A stretch of 11,520 nucleotides of DNA from the NCBI GenBank assembly GCA_964571815.1, contig CAZNDN010000128.1, positions 1-11,520 on the forward strand, in the 5' to 3' direction. The stretch's first letter is position 1. Each line of letters starts with the position of its first letter. Under the pieces are notes generated by a model. The model did not search any database. It had not been told where the DNA came from and saw only the letters and a program-made list of their open reading frames with translations. Positions 5,378 to 11,520 of the stretch are shown here, piece by piece. This DNA comes from CAZNDN01 sp964571815 (lineage in GTDB: Bacteria > Fibrobacterota > Chitinivibrionia > Chitinivibrionales > WJKA01). Position numbers and translations under genes: made by a program.

Positions 5378-7261
5378 GGACTGCTCCAGGTATGGCCCGA
5401 ATACCGGCGCGCCTACGATCTTCTGTTTGAGCATCTCCGGAAGGCCTACGGCCACGTGAAACGGTTCAATGAATTTGCCGCGCACCTGCGTGCTCTGCCG
5501 GAAAACGGCGGCGGCCTTGACCGGCTCCGGGAGTTGGAGCGCATGCTGCGCTATGCCGAAGGAATTGGGGTGTACGTGGAGAAACTGGGAGTGGGGCGAG
5601 TAACCGAGGTCAATCTTGCCCTGGGTAAGCTGCGCGTTTCGTTCGCACAGCGGGAGGCGCAGCCGACCTCGTTCCGCCTTGATGAGGCCGAACGGCTGCT
5701 TCAGCGGCTTCCCGAGGGACATTTTCTTCTGATCAAAATGGATTCTCCCGAAGAGCTTCGAGCCCTGGCGAAAGAGAATCCAGGGGAACTTCTTCGCAGA
5801 CTGTTTGAGAGCGTTGGACGAGAGGTGCCGCTGGGAGAATTGAAGTCGATGCTCGAGGGGATTGTGGACGGTAAGCGGTGGAGCGGGTGGTGGGGCGGTG
5901 CCCGGAAGGATCGGCGGCTGGCCGTGAGTCCGGGGAGCAGGCCCGTATGCAGATGGAGTGCGTCGGGCAGTGACGCCGACACCGGGATTCTTGCGCGATT
6001 CGGCCGGGCCTCGGCCGGGGAAATGCTCGATCTGGCCCTTCGACACGGCGGGCGCTCCGAAGAGCTGGACCGGGCGCTTGCCGGAGGACTCGCCAGCCGC
6101 GCCCGGGAGGTTTGCGCATCGGATCCCCGGGAAGCACTGGAACTCCTTCTGGCGGCAGGTCGCCTTGCTGGTGAGGGCAACACGGAAAACGAAAGAATTC
6201 TCGAAGGCCTTCTGCGGCGCCCCGATGTGGTCCTTCTCGTTTCATCGGTTCGCGATCGCACTTCACGCCGCGCAGCCACCGACATGATCCGACACACCCG
6301 GGAGGACTGGGAACGAACATACCTGGAGTTGCTGCTTCATGAGAGCGACCGGCAGATACTGAAGCAACTGTACGAATCGTTGCTCTCGGGTGAGGCGGCC
6401 GGGGAGCTGAGGCGTTCGATTCGTTCGGTGCTGACCCGTCCCGGTTCGGCGCCGAGATTCTATCTGTGGCTCTGCAGAGAGATGACCCTCCGCGATGAAC
6501 TGAGGCCCCTTGCCGACCGTGATTTCCTCCGGGGGCTTTTCACGGCCCTGAAAGAGGAGGGGATGAAACCGTTTCTGGGTTCATTGCGGAAGTTGTTCGA
6601 TGCGGGCGGCATTGCGGACTTTGCCGTCGGCAATCTTGACAAAGACGAAGCGCGGCAGGTTCTGGAGATGCTGGAGCGCGATGTTGCTCTGGAAGACTAC
6701 CGTGCCGAGCAGTTCCGCCGGGGTGTGATGATCAGGCATCCCGAGCTGCGGGAATCGGAGATGAATGTGTTCTACGTTACGCCGGAGGCTTTGGAGGCGA
6801 AGCGGGTGGAATTTCGAAAGCTGATCAAGGAGGACATTCCACGCACCGCGGAGGAGATAAAGAGGGCCGAGGAGCACGGCGACCTTCGGGAGAACTTTGA
6901 ATATCACGCGGCCCGGGCTCGCCAGGAACTGTTTTCTTCGCGGGCCAAGACGCTCAGCGATGAACTCGGGCGGGTGCGGAGTCTGCACCCGTCCGCCGTG
7001 GATACGTCGGCGGTGTGCGTGGGGGCGACGGTCAGGCTTGATCCGGTTGCCGACGGGGAGGCAGCGGTGGAGGTGAGCGTACTCGGGCCGTGGGATTCCG
7101 CACCCTCCCGCAATGTGCTTTCATATATGGCGCCGGCGACCGCTCCGCTCATGGGGCGCAGAGTAGGGGACCGTGTGACGTTCAATGAAAGGGAATACGT
7201 TGTCGATGGAATCAAACCGTGGACCTTGGTGAAAAACGGTAAGGCCGGCCCGGAGGAGTGA
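5378..7261 (+). CDS. greA: Giant GreA/GreB-family transcript cleavage factor (5' end in the gap)
   Basis: Gre factors enter the RNA polymerase secondary channel and stimulate cleavage of backtracked RNA. The last ~160 of 627 visible residues are a complete Gre unit. An antiparallel coiled coil (about 468-535) carries the tip HGDLRENFEYHAA (500-512), keeping the acidic pair D502 and E505 that corresponds to the catalytic D41/E44 of E. coli GreA. An FKBP-like C-terminal domain follows (about 545-613, with LSYMAPATAPLMGRRVGD). Ahead of it lie at least 465 residues of mostly helical, charged sequence with a tryptophan-rich motif WSGWWGGARKD (168-178). Ordinary GreA is about 158 residues; the nearest architecture I know is the ~715-residue GreA of Chlamydia, which has a similar W-rich stretch. 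The start is lost in the assembly gap; the frame is fixed by the open reading to the TGA at 7259-7261. Confidence 0.88.
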   Translation, partial: GLLQVWPEYRRAYDLLFEHLRKAYGHVKRFNEFAAHLRALPENGGGLDRLRELERMLRYAEGIGVYVEKLGVGRVTEVNLALGKLRVSFAQREAQPTSFRLDEAERLLQRLPEGHFLLIKMDSPEELRALAKENPGELLRRLFESVGREVPLGELKSMLEGIVDGKRWSGWWGGARKDRRLAVSPGSRPVCRWSASGSDADTGILARFGRASAGEMLDLALRHGGRSEELDRALAGGLASRAREVCASDPREALELLLAAGRLAGEGNTENERILEGLLRRPDVVLLVSSVRDRTSRRAATDMIRHTREDWERTYLELLLHESDRQILKQLYESLLSGEAAGELRRSIRSVLTRPGSAPRFYLWLCREMTLRDELRPLADRDFLRGLFTALKEEGMKPFLGSLRKLFDAGGIADFAVGNLDKDEARQVLEMLERDVALEDYRAEQFRRGVMIRHPELRESEMNVFYVTPEALEAKRVEFRKLIKEDIPRTAEEIKRAEEHGDLRENFEYHAARARQELFSSRAKTLSDELGRVRSLHPSAVDTSAVCVGATVRLDPVADGEAAVEVSVLGPWDSAPSRNVLSYMAPATAPLMGRRVGDRVTFNEREYVVDGIKPWTLVKNGKAGPEE

Positions 7262-7267
7262 GAACGG

Positions 7268-7286
7268 GCCCGGATATACGCCGGGC
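7268..7286. terminator. Small hairpin between convergent greA and the PLP enzyme gene
   Basis: GCCCGG (7268-7273) and CCGGGC (7281-7286) form a 6-bp stem around ATATACG, seven bases after the greA stop. The position between two convergent genes fits a terminator, but no T-run follows on the plus strand, so it is only a candidate. The rest of 7262-7357 shows no gene. Confidence 0.3.
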
Positions 7287-7357
7287 ATACAATCATGCAC
7301 GTGGCCTTTCCCCGGCCTGCCTTCCGGGAGGTTCGTTCCGCCCGGCGGAGTCTTCCC

Positions 7358-8608
7358 CTACCGACTTCTTTTCGCGGAGGACGGGGATCGGCGCCGGGGG
7401 GTGCGCCGGCCGCAGGCAGCCAATGCTCGTCGAAGGTCGGCGATGATGTCTTCGGCATCCTCGACCCCCACGGCGAGCCGAAACAGCGTGTCCGTGATGC
7501 CCAGTTCGTATCGCTCCTTGCGGGAATAGTCGTAGTAGCTGACCAGGGCGGGGTGGGTGATCAGGGTTTCCGTGCCGCCCAGGCTGGGCCCGATAAAACA
7601 TAACCTGAGCGCATCGAGGAACTTCTTCGATGTTGCCAGTGTTCCTTTCAACTCGAACGTTACCACACCCCCTCCGCCGCGCATCTGCTCCACGGCTGTT
7701 GCGTGTTGACGGTGACTGGGCAGAAACGGATAGTACACGCTCTTGACGGCCTGATGGCCTTCCAGAAAACGTGCCACCGCAAGCGCGGTTTCGTTCTGCT
7801 TCGCCACCCGGAGCGGAAATGTCTTCAATCCTCTCAGCAGCAGGTAGGCGCAGTGAGGATCGAGCACCCCTCCCATGGATTTATGCAGTGCCCGTATTTC
7901 GGAGACAAGCTCGGAACGTCCCAGAACCGCTCCCGCGAGGATATCGTTGTGTCCCGCAAGATATTTCGTGCAGCTCTGCAATACCAGATCGATCCCGAAT
8001 TCCAGGGGGCGCTGGTTGTAGGGGGTGGCGAAGGTGGAGTCGATGAGGGTAAGTAATCCGTGACGATCGGCAATTTTCTTCAGCATCACGAGGTCGAAGA
8101 TATTCAGATAGGGATTGGTCGGGGACTCGGAGAACACGAATCTGGTGTTCTTCCTGACGGCCCGCTCGATTATGTCGTAGTTGCCGAAGGGTACAATCGT
8201 GCACTCGATGCCGAAGCGTTTGAGATAGGAGCGGCAGAACTCCAGCGTCTTCTTGTAGCTGTCGTCGGTGATTACGATGTGGTCGCCGGTCCTGACAAGG
8301 GAGAGTATGGTGGTGGTTATGGCGCTCATCCCCGAAGAAAAGACCACACAGTCTTCGGCACCTTCCAGGTCCGCCAGGCGGTGCTCGGCGATGCCGGCTG
8401 TGGGGTTGCCGTAGCGACCGTACTCGAAATGCTCCTTGCCCTTCCTGGTGTACTCCTCGATGTCCCTGCTTCCCGAAAACGTGAACGTCGCGGTCTGGAC
8501 AATCGGTGTCGTGATTGAATCGGCGTAGCGTTTTCGCTCTTCACCGGCATGTATCGCCCGCGTGGAGAGTGAGGCTCGCTGTCCTCGGTTTTTCGTGCTC
8601 CTGCTCAT
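7358..8608 (-). CDS. Cystathionine gamma-synthase-like PLP enzyme (Cys/Met metabolism family)
   Basis: A 416-residue fold-type-I PLP enzyme of the trans-sulfuration family, which forms or breaks C-S bonds in methionine and cysteine synthesis. Family marks in order: YGRYGNPT (63-70), SSGMSA (91-96, phosphate binding), ESPTNP (161-166), DSTFATP with D190, the lysine region SCTKYLAGHNDILAG with K215 as the PLP Schiff-base lysine, and SLGGTETLI near the C-terminus. The closing YSRKERYELGITDTLFRLAVGVED-like part is typical. HND after the lysine region and the ending recall cystathionine gamma-synthases of plants and cyanobacteria, but gamma-lyase, beta-lyase or O-acylhomoserine sulfhydrylase cannot be excluded. 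The ATG at 8606-8608 is preferred over an in-frame ATG at 8659 because GAGG lies five bases upstream. A basic tail of about 18 residues (RRTPRRRSP...) is unusual. Confidence 0.9.
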   Translation of the reverse strand: MSRSTKNRGQRASLSTRAIHAGEERKRYADSITTPIVQTATFTFSGSRDIEEYTRKGKEHFEYGRYGNPTAGIAEHRLADLEGAEDCVVFSSGMSAITTTILSLVRTGDHIVITDDSYKKTLEFCRSYLKRFGIECTIVPFGNYDIIERAVRKNTRFVFSESPTNPYLNIFDLVMLKKIADRHGLLTLIDSTFATPYNQRPLEFGIDLVLQSCTKYLAGHNDILAGAVLGRSELVSEIRALHKSMGGVLDPHCAYLLLRGLKTFPLRVAKQNETALAVARFLEGHQAVKSVYYPFLPSHRQHATAVEQMRGGGGVVTFELKGTLATSKKFLDALRLCFIGPSLGGTETLITHPALVSYYDYSRKERYELGITDTLFRLAVGVEDAEDIIADLRRALAACGRRTPRRRSPSSAKRSR

Positions 8609-8645
8609 GGTGGCCTCGCAAAGCTGAATGGATCGTGTGCGATGA

Positions 8646-8676
8646 CGTTCGACCGGCATCGAACGGCACTAAAATA
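8646..8676 (-). promoter_or_regulatory. Candidate promoter -10 and operator upstream of the PLP enzyme gene
   Basis: On the minus strand TATTTT (8676 to 8671) could be a -10 element. Just downstream, where transcription would begin, is a perfect 7-bp inverted repeat: CGTTCGA (8646-8652) and TCGAACG (8659-8665) around CCGGCA. A repeat over the start site, about 40 bases before the ATG, is a typical repressor operator layout. I see no good -35. It could also be an RNA hairpin in the leader. I looked for SAM-I, SAM-II and SAH riboswitch cores in 8609-8864 and did not recognise one. Confidence 0.35.
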
Positions 8677-8829
8677 CAAAGAGGAAAACGGCGGTTCGGC
8701 GCGAGATGCCTCCCGGCCCCGCCGGAGAGGGTCCTTTTGCAATGTGTGGTTCCGGAAGGATCGTTGTGTCACTCTCGTGCGACTACCCCGGGCACGCGAC
8801 CCATACCGACTTTCCGGGCTGAACGGTGT

Positions 8830-8857
8830 TTCCCGCGGGAAGGAGGCCGGGAGGCCG
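8830..8857. repeat. 12-bp palindrome plus tandem 8-mer downstream of the unknown exported gene
   Basis: TTCCCGCGGGAA at 8830-8841 is a perfect palindrome, followed by two exact copies of GGAGGCCG (8842-8849 and 8850-8857). It lies 8 bases past the stop of the 8865-9605 gene in that gene's direction. A transcription-end or mRNA-end structure is possible; there is no T-tract. The rest of 8609-8864 shows no gene. Confidence 0.4.
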
Positions 8858-8864
8858 GTGAAGT

Positions 8865-9605
8865 TCATCGATACATCGGGTCGAACCGCAGCGTATCGGG
8901 AGGTACGCCGCCGGTGTCGATGCTCTGGTGGAGGTACCACCCGTCCTCGGCCTGCGTTCCGTTCCAGTGGTACTCCGCGTGATAGCCCAGGCTGAACGTA
9001 TCCCCGGGCATGACAAACCCGATAAGTACCATGTTGACTCCTTCGGCAACCTGTATGGTTCCGGAGGCATAATCTCCATTGCGCCGCAGCTTCCCGTGGT
9101 GCACAAGCGGAGATCGAGGATGTGATTCGTAGAAGGCTACCTGATAGTCCCAGCGGTTTGTTTGAAATCCGCGATCTTCCCAGAATTCGTGGTAGTAGTC
9201 CCGGGAGGCTTCCTCTTCGGCGTAGGTGGCCGGTTCGACGTGGACAAGCACTTCGATCCGCTCGGGGTCAATTTTGGCGGTAGTCGCCGTTGCCTTGGCC
9301 GGAGCCGCGGGCGCGAGCGTTCCTGACCGTCCGTAATGCCGCGCCGTCCAGGCCGAATCGGGTGAAAAGGCGGTCATTCGGGAGGGGAGGGAAACGGTTC
9401 TCAGGTCGTGCCGGGCCGGATCGGTACTCCACGATGAGCACCGCAGGGTAATCAGCACCGGCACGACAAGGGCGCATGAGAGCTTGAAGGCCTGTTCCCT
9501 AAGCCGGCTTCGCCGGAGTCCCGCGGAGCGGGAGAGACCAGATGCCGGCGCGTGAGGAACATAAGAAAATGGCCAATGTGAGTTGGCACTGATAGAAAAA
9601 AACAC
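8865..9605 (-). CDS. Unknown, probably exported protein with unclear start
   Basis: I do not recognise this protein. The firm part is residues about 112-246: IDPERIEVLVHVEPATY, an acidic/aromatic stretch (EEEASRDYYHEFWEDRGF), then alternating strands such as WDYQVAFYES, ASGTIQVAEG, VNMVLIGFVMPGDTFSLGY and WYLHQSIDTGG, suggesting a beta-rich domain. Upstream is an Ala/Pro/Thr-rich linker (about 95-110), and before that a basic stretch (LRRSRLREQAFK) followed by a hydrophobic run (CALVVPVLITL, 44-54) that looks like a signal peptide. The only in-frame start before it is a GTG at 9605, giving a 43-residue lead crossing hairpins at 9504-9587, which is unlikely for a normal leader. Internal starts (GTG at about 9464, ATG at 9377) lose the signal. 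Another frame is open from an ATG at 9477 to 9268, so an indel or an unusual start is possible. Gene likely real, 5' end unsure. Confidence 0.6.
   Translation of the reverse strand: MFFSISANSHWPFSYVPHAPASGLSRSAGLRRSRLREQAFKLSCALVVPVLITLRCSSWSTDPARHDLRTVSLPSRMTAFSPDSAWTARHYGRSGTLAPAAPAKATATTAKIDPERIEVLVHVEPATYAEEEASRDYYHEFWEDRGFQTNRWDYQVAFYESHPRSPLVHHGKLRRNGDYASGTIQVAEGVNMVLIGFVMPGDTFSLGYHAEYHWNGTQAEDGWYLHQSIDTGGVPPDTLRFDPMYR
9504..9533. repeat. Two adjacent tight hairpins
   Basis: CCGGC-TTC-GCCGG (9504-9516) is followed two bases later by TCCCGC-GGA-GCGGGA (9519-9533); both have three-base loops and perfect stems of 5 and 6 bp. Such paired mini-palindromes are typical of REP-like intergenic elements. 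They overlap the presumed leader of the 8865-9605 gene, which argues that this stretch is not coding. Whether copies occur elsewhere in the genome is unknown. Confidence 0.5.
9572..9587 (-). terminator. Weak terminator-like hairpin after the beta-barrel gene
   Basis: On the minus strand GCCAA-CTCACA-TTGGC is followed by CATTTTCTTATG, a short T-rich stretch, about 70 bases after the stop of the beta-barrel gene. Two T-runs (TTTTTT and TTTTTTT) also lie between, at about 9594-9612. This could end the TPR/beta-barrel transcript. The stem is only 5 bp, so confidence is low. Confidence 0.3.
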
Positions 9606-9659
9606 GCAAAAAACGCATGCACTGAGCCTGCCGAAGTGTAGATGTCACGGACAGAGAGT

Positions 9660-10784
9660 CTAAAACACATACCGTATTCCTCCGGAGAGTTCCCCTCCCA
9701 GTATCAGGTCCCTGTCCATGGTTCCTGCTTCAACAACAAGGCGTGCATCCATTGCCGTCGTACGATTCAGGGTCACGACGCCTCCCGCGCCGACTCCGCC
9801 AATGACGGCATCGCCGGTACCGTAACCGTTTTCGGTGTAGAGGCTTGTGCGCAGGACTGCGTGAGGTGTGAAGGAACCCCTCGGTGCGAAGTAGAGATAG
9901 TTGCCGAGGGAGAATCGGTTGTTTGTCTTGTGTGTCGTGCTTCCCGACCCCGTTGCCGGCCGTTTGTCCGGGGTGCGAAGCAGGACCGCGAGGTCCGTGA
10001 CTGAGCGCATTTCGTTCGGAAGCCTGAGTTCTCCCTGGACAGTGAGCGAAAACCGGTCGCCGGGCTCAAACACCTTCCCGCCGGCCAATCTGTCGGCACC
10101 GTAGTGGGCCCAGACGAGATTTCCCAGAAGAGATATCTCACGCGTTTTGAAAGCAAGGAGATAGTCGGCGCCGATGCTCACCGTAAGTTCGTTGCCGGGA
10201 TTGAATTTCGCGCCGTTCTTGACGGGAATGTAAGAACCGTGCAGCAGGTAGCCCACCGCGAGGCCCAGAACCAGGTCTTCGGTGAATTCGTAGCTTGTGG
10301 CGGCCGTGAAATCGGCGTCCAGGCCGCTCGATGCGCGCGAGACCTTGAAGCTCATCTGCTGAGTCGAGATAGCTCCGGCGGCGTTTTTCTGCGATGCCGA
10401 GAGTTTGTTGACGCCCGTTGGAATCTGCAGACCGGCGGTGAGCAGCACGAGATTGCTGATGTTCTGCGAAAGGCGAACCTTGGAGTTTGCAACACCGAAC
10501 AGCGTGTTTGGCTCAACACTGCTTGCTCCGTTGACCAGCGCCAGCGTCGGCGAGGTAACCACGTCGACGGCCATTCCTTCAACAAGCTCCTGAAGCTCCA
10601 TTGAGTAGTAGAGGGGAAGTACAGCCTCGAGGGTCTGAGTTTTCCGGTAGTTCCACAATTCAAGGTGCAGACCCGAGTACAGCCGGGTATTACGGAAAAA
10701 ACCGGTCCGCGACGGCTCCCGGGCCACCGCGGCCTCATCGGGGAGTCCGACCAGTACCAGTGTGGCGGCAAGAAGAAATTTCAT
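9660..10784 (-). CDS. Outer-membrane beta-barrel protein
   Basis: A 374-residue secreted protein with a Sec signal peptide (MKFLLAATLVLVGLPDEAAVA, likely cut after residue 21) and a final aromatic residue (IRYVF at the C-terminus), the usual mark for insertion by BamA. Between them are many amphipathic strands rich in alternating polar and hydrophobic residues with Gly turns, for example LVLGLAVGYLLHGSYIPV, ISLLGNLVWAHYGAD and GGVVTLNRTTAMDARLVVEAG. The strand count looks like 12-16, which is a rough reading. It resembles loosely annotated transporter or meta-pathway phenol/porin-type outer-membrane proteins, but I cannot name a substrate. The ATG sits one base after the stop of the upstream TPR protein and nine bases after a GAGGAGG Shine-Dalgarno, so the two are co-transcribed and probably act together at the outer membrane. 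Confidence 0.82.
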   Translation of the reverse strand: MKFLLAATLVLVGLPDEAAVAREPSRTGFFRNTRLYSGLHLELWNYRKTQTLEAVLPLYYSMELQELVEGMAVDVVTSPTLALVNGASSVEPNTLFGVANSKVRLSQNISNLVLLTAGLQIPTGVNKLSASQKNAAGAISTQQMSFKVSRASSGLDADFTAATSYEFTEDLVLGLAVGYLLHGSYIPVKNGAKFNPGNELTVSIGADYLLAFKTREISLLGNLVWAHYGADRLAGGKVFEPGDRFSLTVQGELRLPNEMRSVTDLAVLLRTPDKRPATGSGSTTHKTNNRFSLGNYLYFAPRGSFTPHAVLRTSLYTENGYGTGDAVIGGVGAGGVVTLNRTTAMDARLVVEAGTMDRDLILGGELSGGIRYVF

Positions 10785-10785
10785 A

Positions 10786-11520
10786 CTACGGCGCCTCCTC
10801 GGGAAGCTCGACTATCAACTCAATGTGTTTGGCGGCCCCCGAAAACCCCAGTCCGCGATATTCCGGGTATGCCGCCCGGCTCCTGCCGGCCCGGGTTTCC
10901 TCGGACAGGACGCTCCCTTCCGTAGCGACGTCGGCATCTCCGCGTGATTCTTCCGTGGTACCGATTTCGCGTGTGTGTACCCCCATCTCCGGCATGAACG
11001 ATGCGCCCGCGACACTCGATGAGCGCGTCCCCGCCCGGCTTGCCGCGTTGACTCTCGGAACGATTCGTACGCCCGCGGTCTGCCCGGAGGGTGAAATCCT
11101 CGGTGCCGGGGCGGGTTCGGGAGCGGCCTCGCCTACTGCACGGGGACCGCTGCCCTCATAGGCAACAGGCGCTTCCTCCGCAACCGGCGGCTCGTCGACC
11201 TGTTCTTTCGGGGTCTCAGGGTGATGCTCCGATACGGCCTCCCGGGATGCGGCCGCAAGATCGGCGGCTTCCTCAAACGATGGGTCCAGTCGGGCGGCTT
11301 CCGTGAAGGCCGCCGATGCGGCCGCATAGTCGCCCCGATCCCGCGCATCGAGCCCCCTGGAGTAGGCCAGAAATGCCAGCAGGTTCTCCGTCTTGATTGA
11401 CTCGATGGCCTCACGTTCGGTATCGGTCGGGACAATTCCCATTTGGTCGATGAGGGCGAACACGAAATCTTTTTCTACCGCGAAGAATTCCTCCAGAGAG
11501 CCTCCGGCTCGCACCGCGGT
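10786..11520 (-). CDS. Secreted TPR protein, C-terminal part of a CsgG/FlgO-like protein (5' end off the window)
   Basis: The frame is open to the window edge, so only the last 244 residues are seen. Residues 8-50 (LEEFFAVEKDFVFALIDQMGI, then PTDTEREAIESIKTENLLAFLAYSRGLDARDRGDY) are the linker that, in my recollection, follows CsgG- or FlgO-type domains in many diderm proteins. A single TPR-like unit spans about 48-82 (ending AARLDPSFEEA). After about residue 95 the sequence is low-complexity, rich in Glu, Pro and Ala, with a final short strand KHIELIVELPEEAP (231-244). CsgG-type domains form or accompany outer-membrane pores or periplasmic assemblies, and the immediately following beta-barrel gene fits that. 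The CsgG/FlgO part itself is outside the window, so this label is inference; 'TPR-containing exported protein' is the safe reading. Confidence 0.7.
   Translation of the reverse strand, partial: TAVRAGGSLEEFFAVEKDFVFALIDQMGIVPTDTEREAIESIKTENLLAFLAYSRGLDARDRGDYAAASAAFTEAARLDPSFEEAADLAAASREAVSEHHPETPKEQVDEPPVAEEAPVAYEGSGPRAVGEAAPEPAPAPRISPSGQTAGVRIVPRVNAASRAGTRSSSVAGASFMPEMGVHTREIGTTEESRGDADVATEGSVLSEETRAGRSRAAYPEYRGLGFSGAAKHIELIVELPEEAP
10794..10800 (-). promoter_or_regulatory. Strong ribosome binding site inside the end of the TPR gene
   Basis: GAGGAGG (minus strand, 10800 to 10794) lies nine bases before the beta-barrel ATG and also encodes part of the last residues (EEAP) of the upstream protein. 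It decides the start and signals tight coupling of the two genes. Confidence 0.75.

Noticed and set aside
5051..6046. Minus-strand open frame of 331 codons across the gap
   Set aside because: It depends on translating 100 Ns and is antisense to the glycosyltransferase and GreA-family genes.
8609..8864. SAM or SAH riboswitch upstream of the cystathionine gamma-synthase-like gene
   Set aside because: I looked for the conserved cores on the minus strand and found none; only an inverted repeat and G+C-rich stretches are present.
9642..10004. Plus-strand open frame of 120 codons
   Set aside because: It is antisense to the beta-barrel gene, which has a signal peptide, C-terminal aromatic residue and strong ribosome binding site.

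Overview
The window is a roughly 60% G+C stretch of ordinary bacterial chromosome, and the 100-base run of Ns suggests a draft or metagenome-derived scaffold. A beta-barrel outer-membrane protein with a signal peptide points to a diderm (Gram-negative) host. The very long GreA-type factor resembles the oversized GreA of Chlamydia. I would guess an uncultured lineage (an FCB-group or PVC-like phylum is plausible), but the sequence does not fix the phylum. I see no rRNA, tRNA, CRISPR array, insertion sequence, phage gene or plasmid gene.

Region 1 (1-2918, minus strand) is a housekeeping block. Read in transcription order it is dprA (DNA uptake/recombination mediator), ftsB/divIC (septum coiled coil), a DUF502 membrane protein overlapping ftsB by 4 bases, a 206-base spacer with a perfect 14-bp inverted repeat, and the 5' two thirds of recO (recombination mediator), which runs off the left edge. 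Two RecA-loading or ssDNA-handling functions thus flank a division protein and a DUF502 membrane protein.

Region 2 (2919-7261, plus strand) starts from a divergent 273-base intergenic region. It encodes an unusual 266-residue protein with a STAS domain between two six-cysteine modules of the 'two-CW' type, then a MurG-like GT-B glycosyltransferase. After an assembly gap of unknown true length comes the C-terminal 627 residues of a giant GreA/GreB-family transcript cleavage factor.

Region 3 (7358-11520, minus strand) converges on greA. In transcription order it holds the 3' part of a secreted TPR protein of the kind seen behind CsgG/FlgO-type domains, an outer-membrane beta-barrel protein one base downstream with a strong Shine-Dalgarno, a hairpin-rich spacer, an unknown probably exported protein with an unclear start, and a cystathionine gamma-synthase-like PLP enzyme preceded by a candidate promoter/operator.

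The most interesting item is the cysteine-rich STAS protein. At the position of the phospho-acceptor serine of SpoIIAA-type anti-anti-sigma factors it carries a cysteine, and both flanks are cysteine modules. That suggests, as inference only, a redox- or metal-responsive version of a partner-switching protein.
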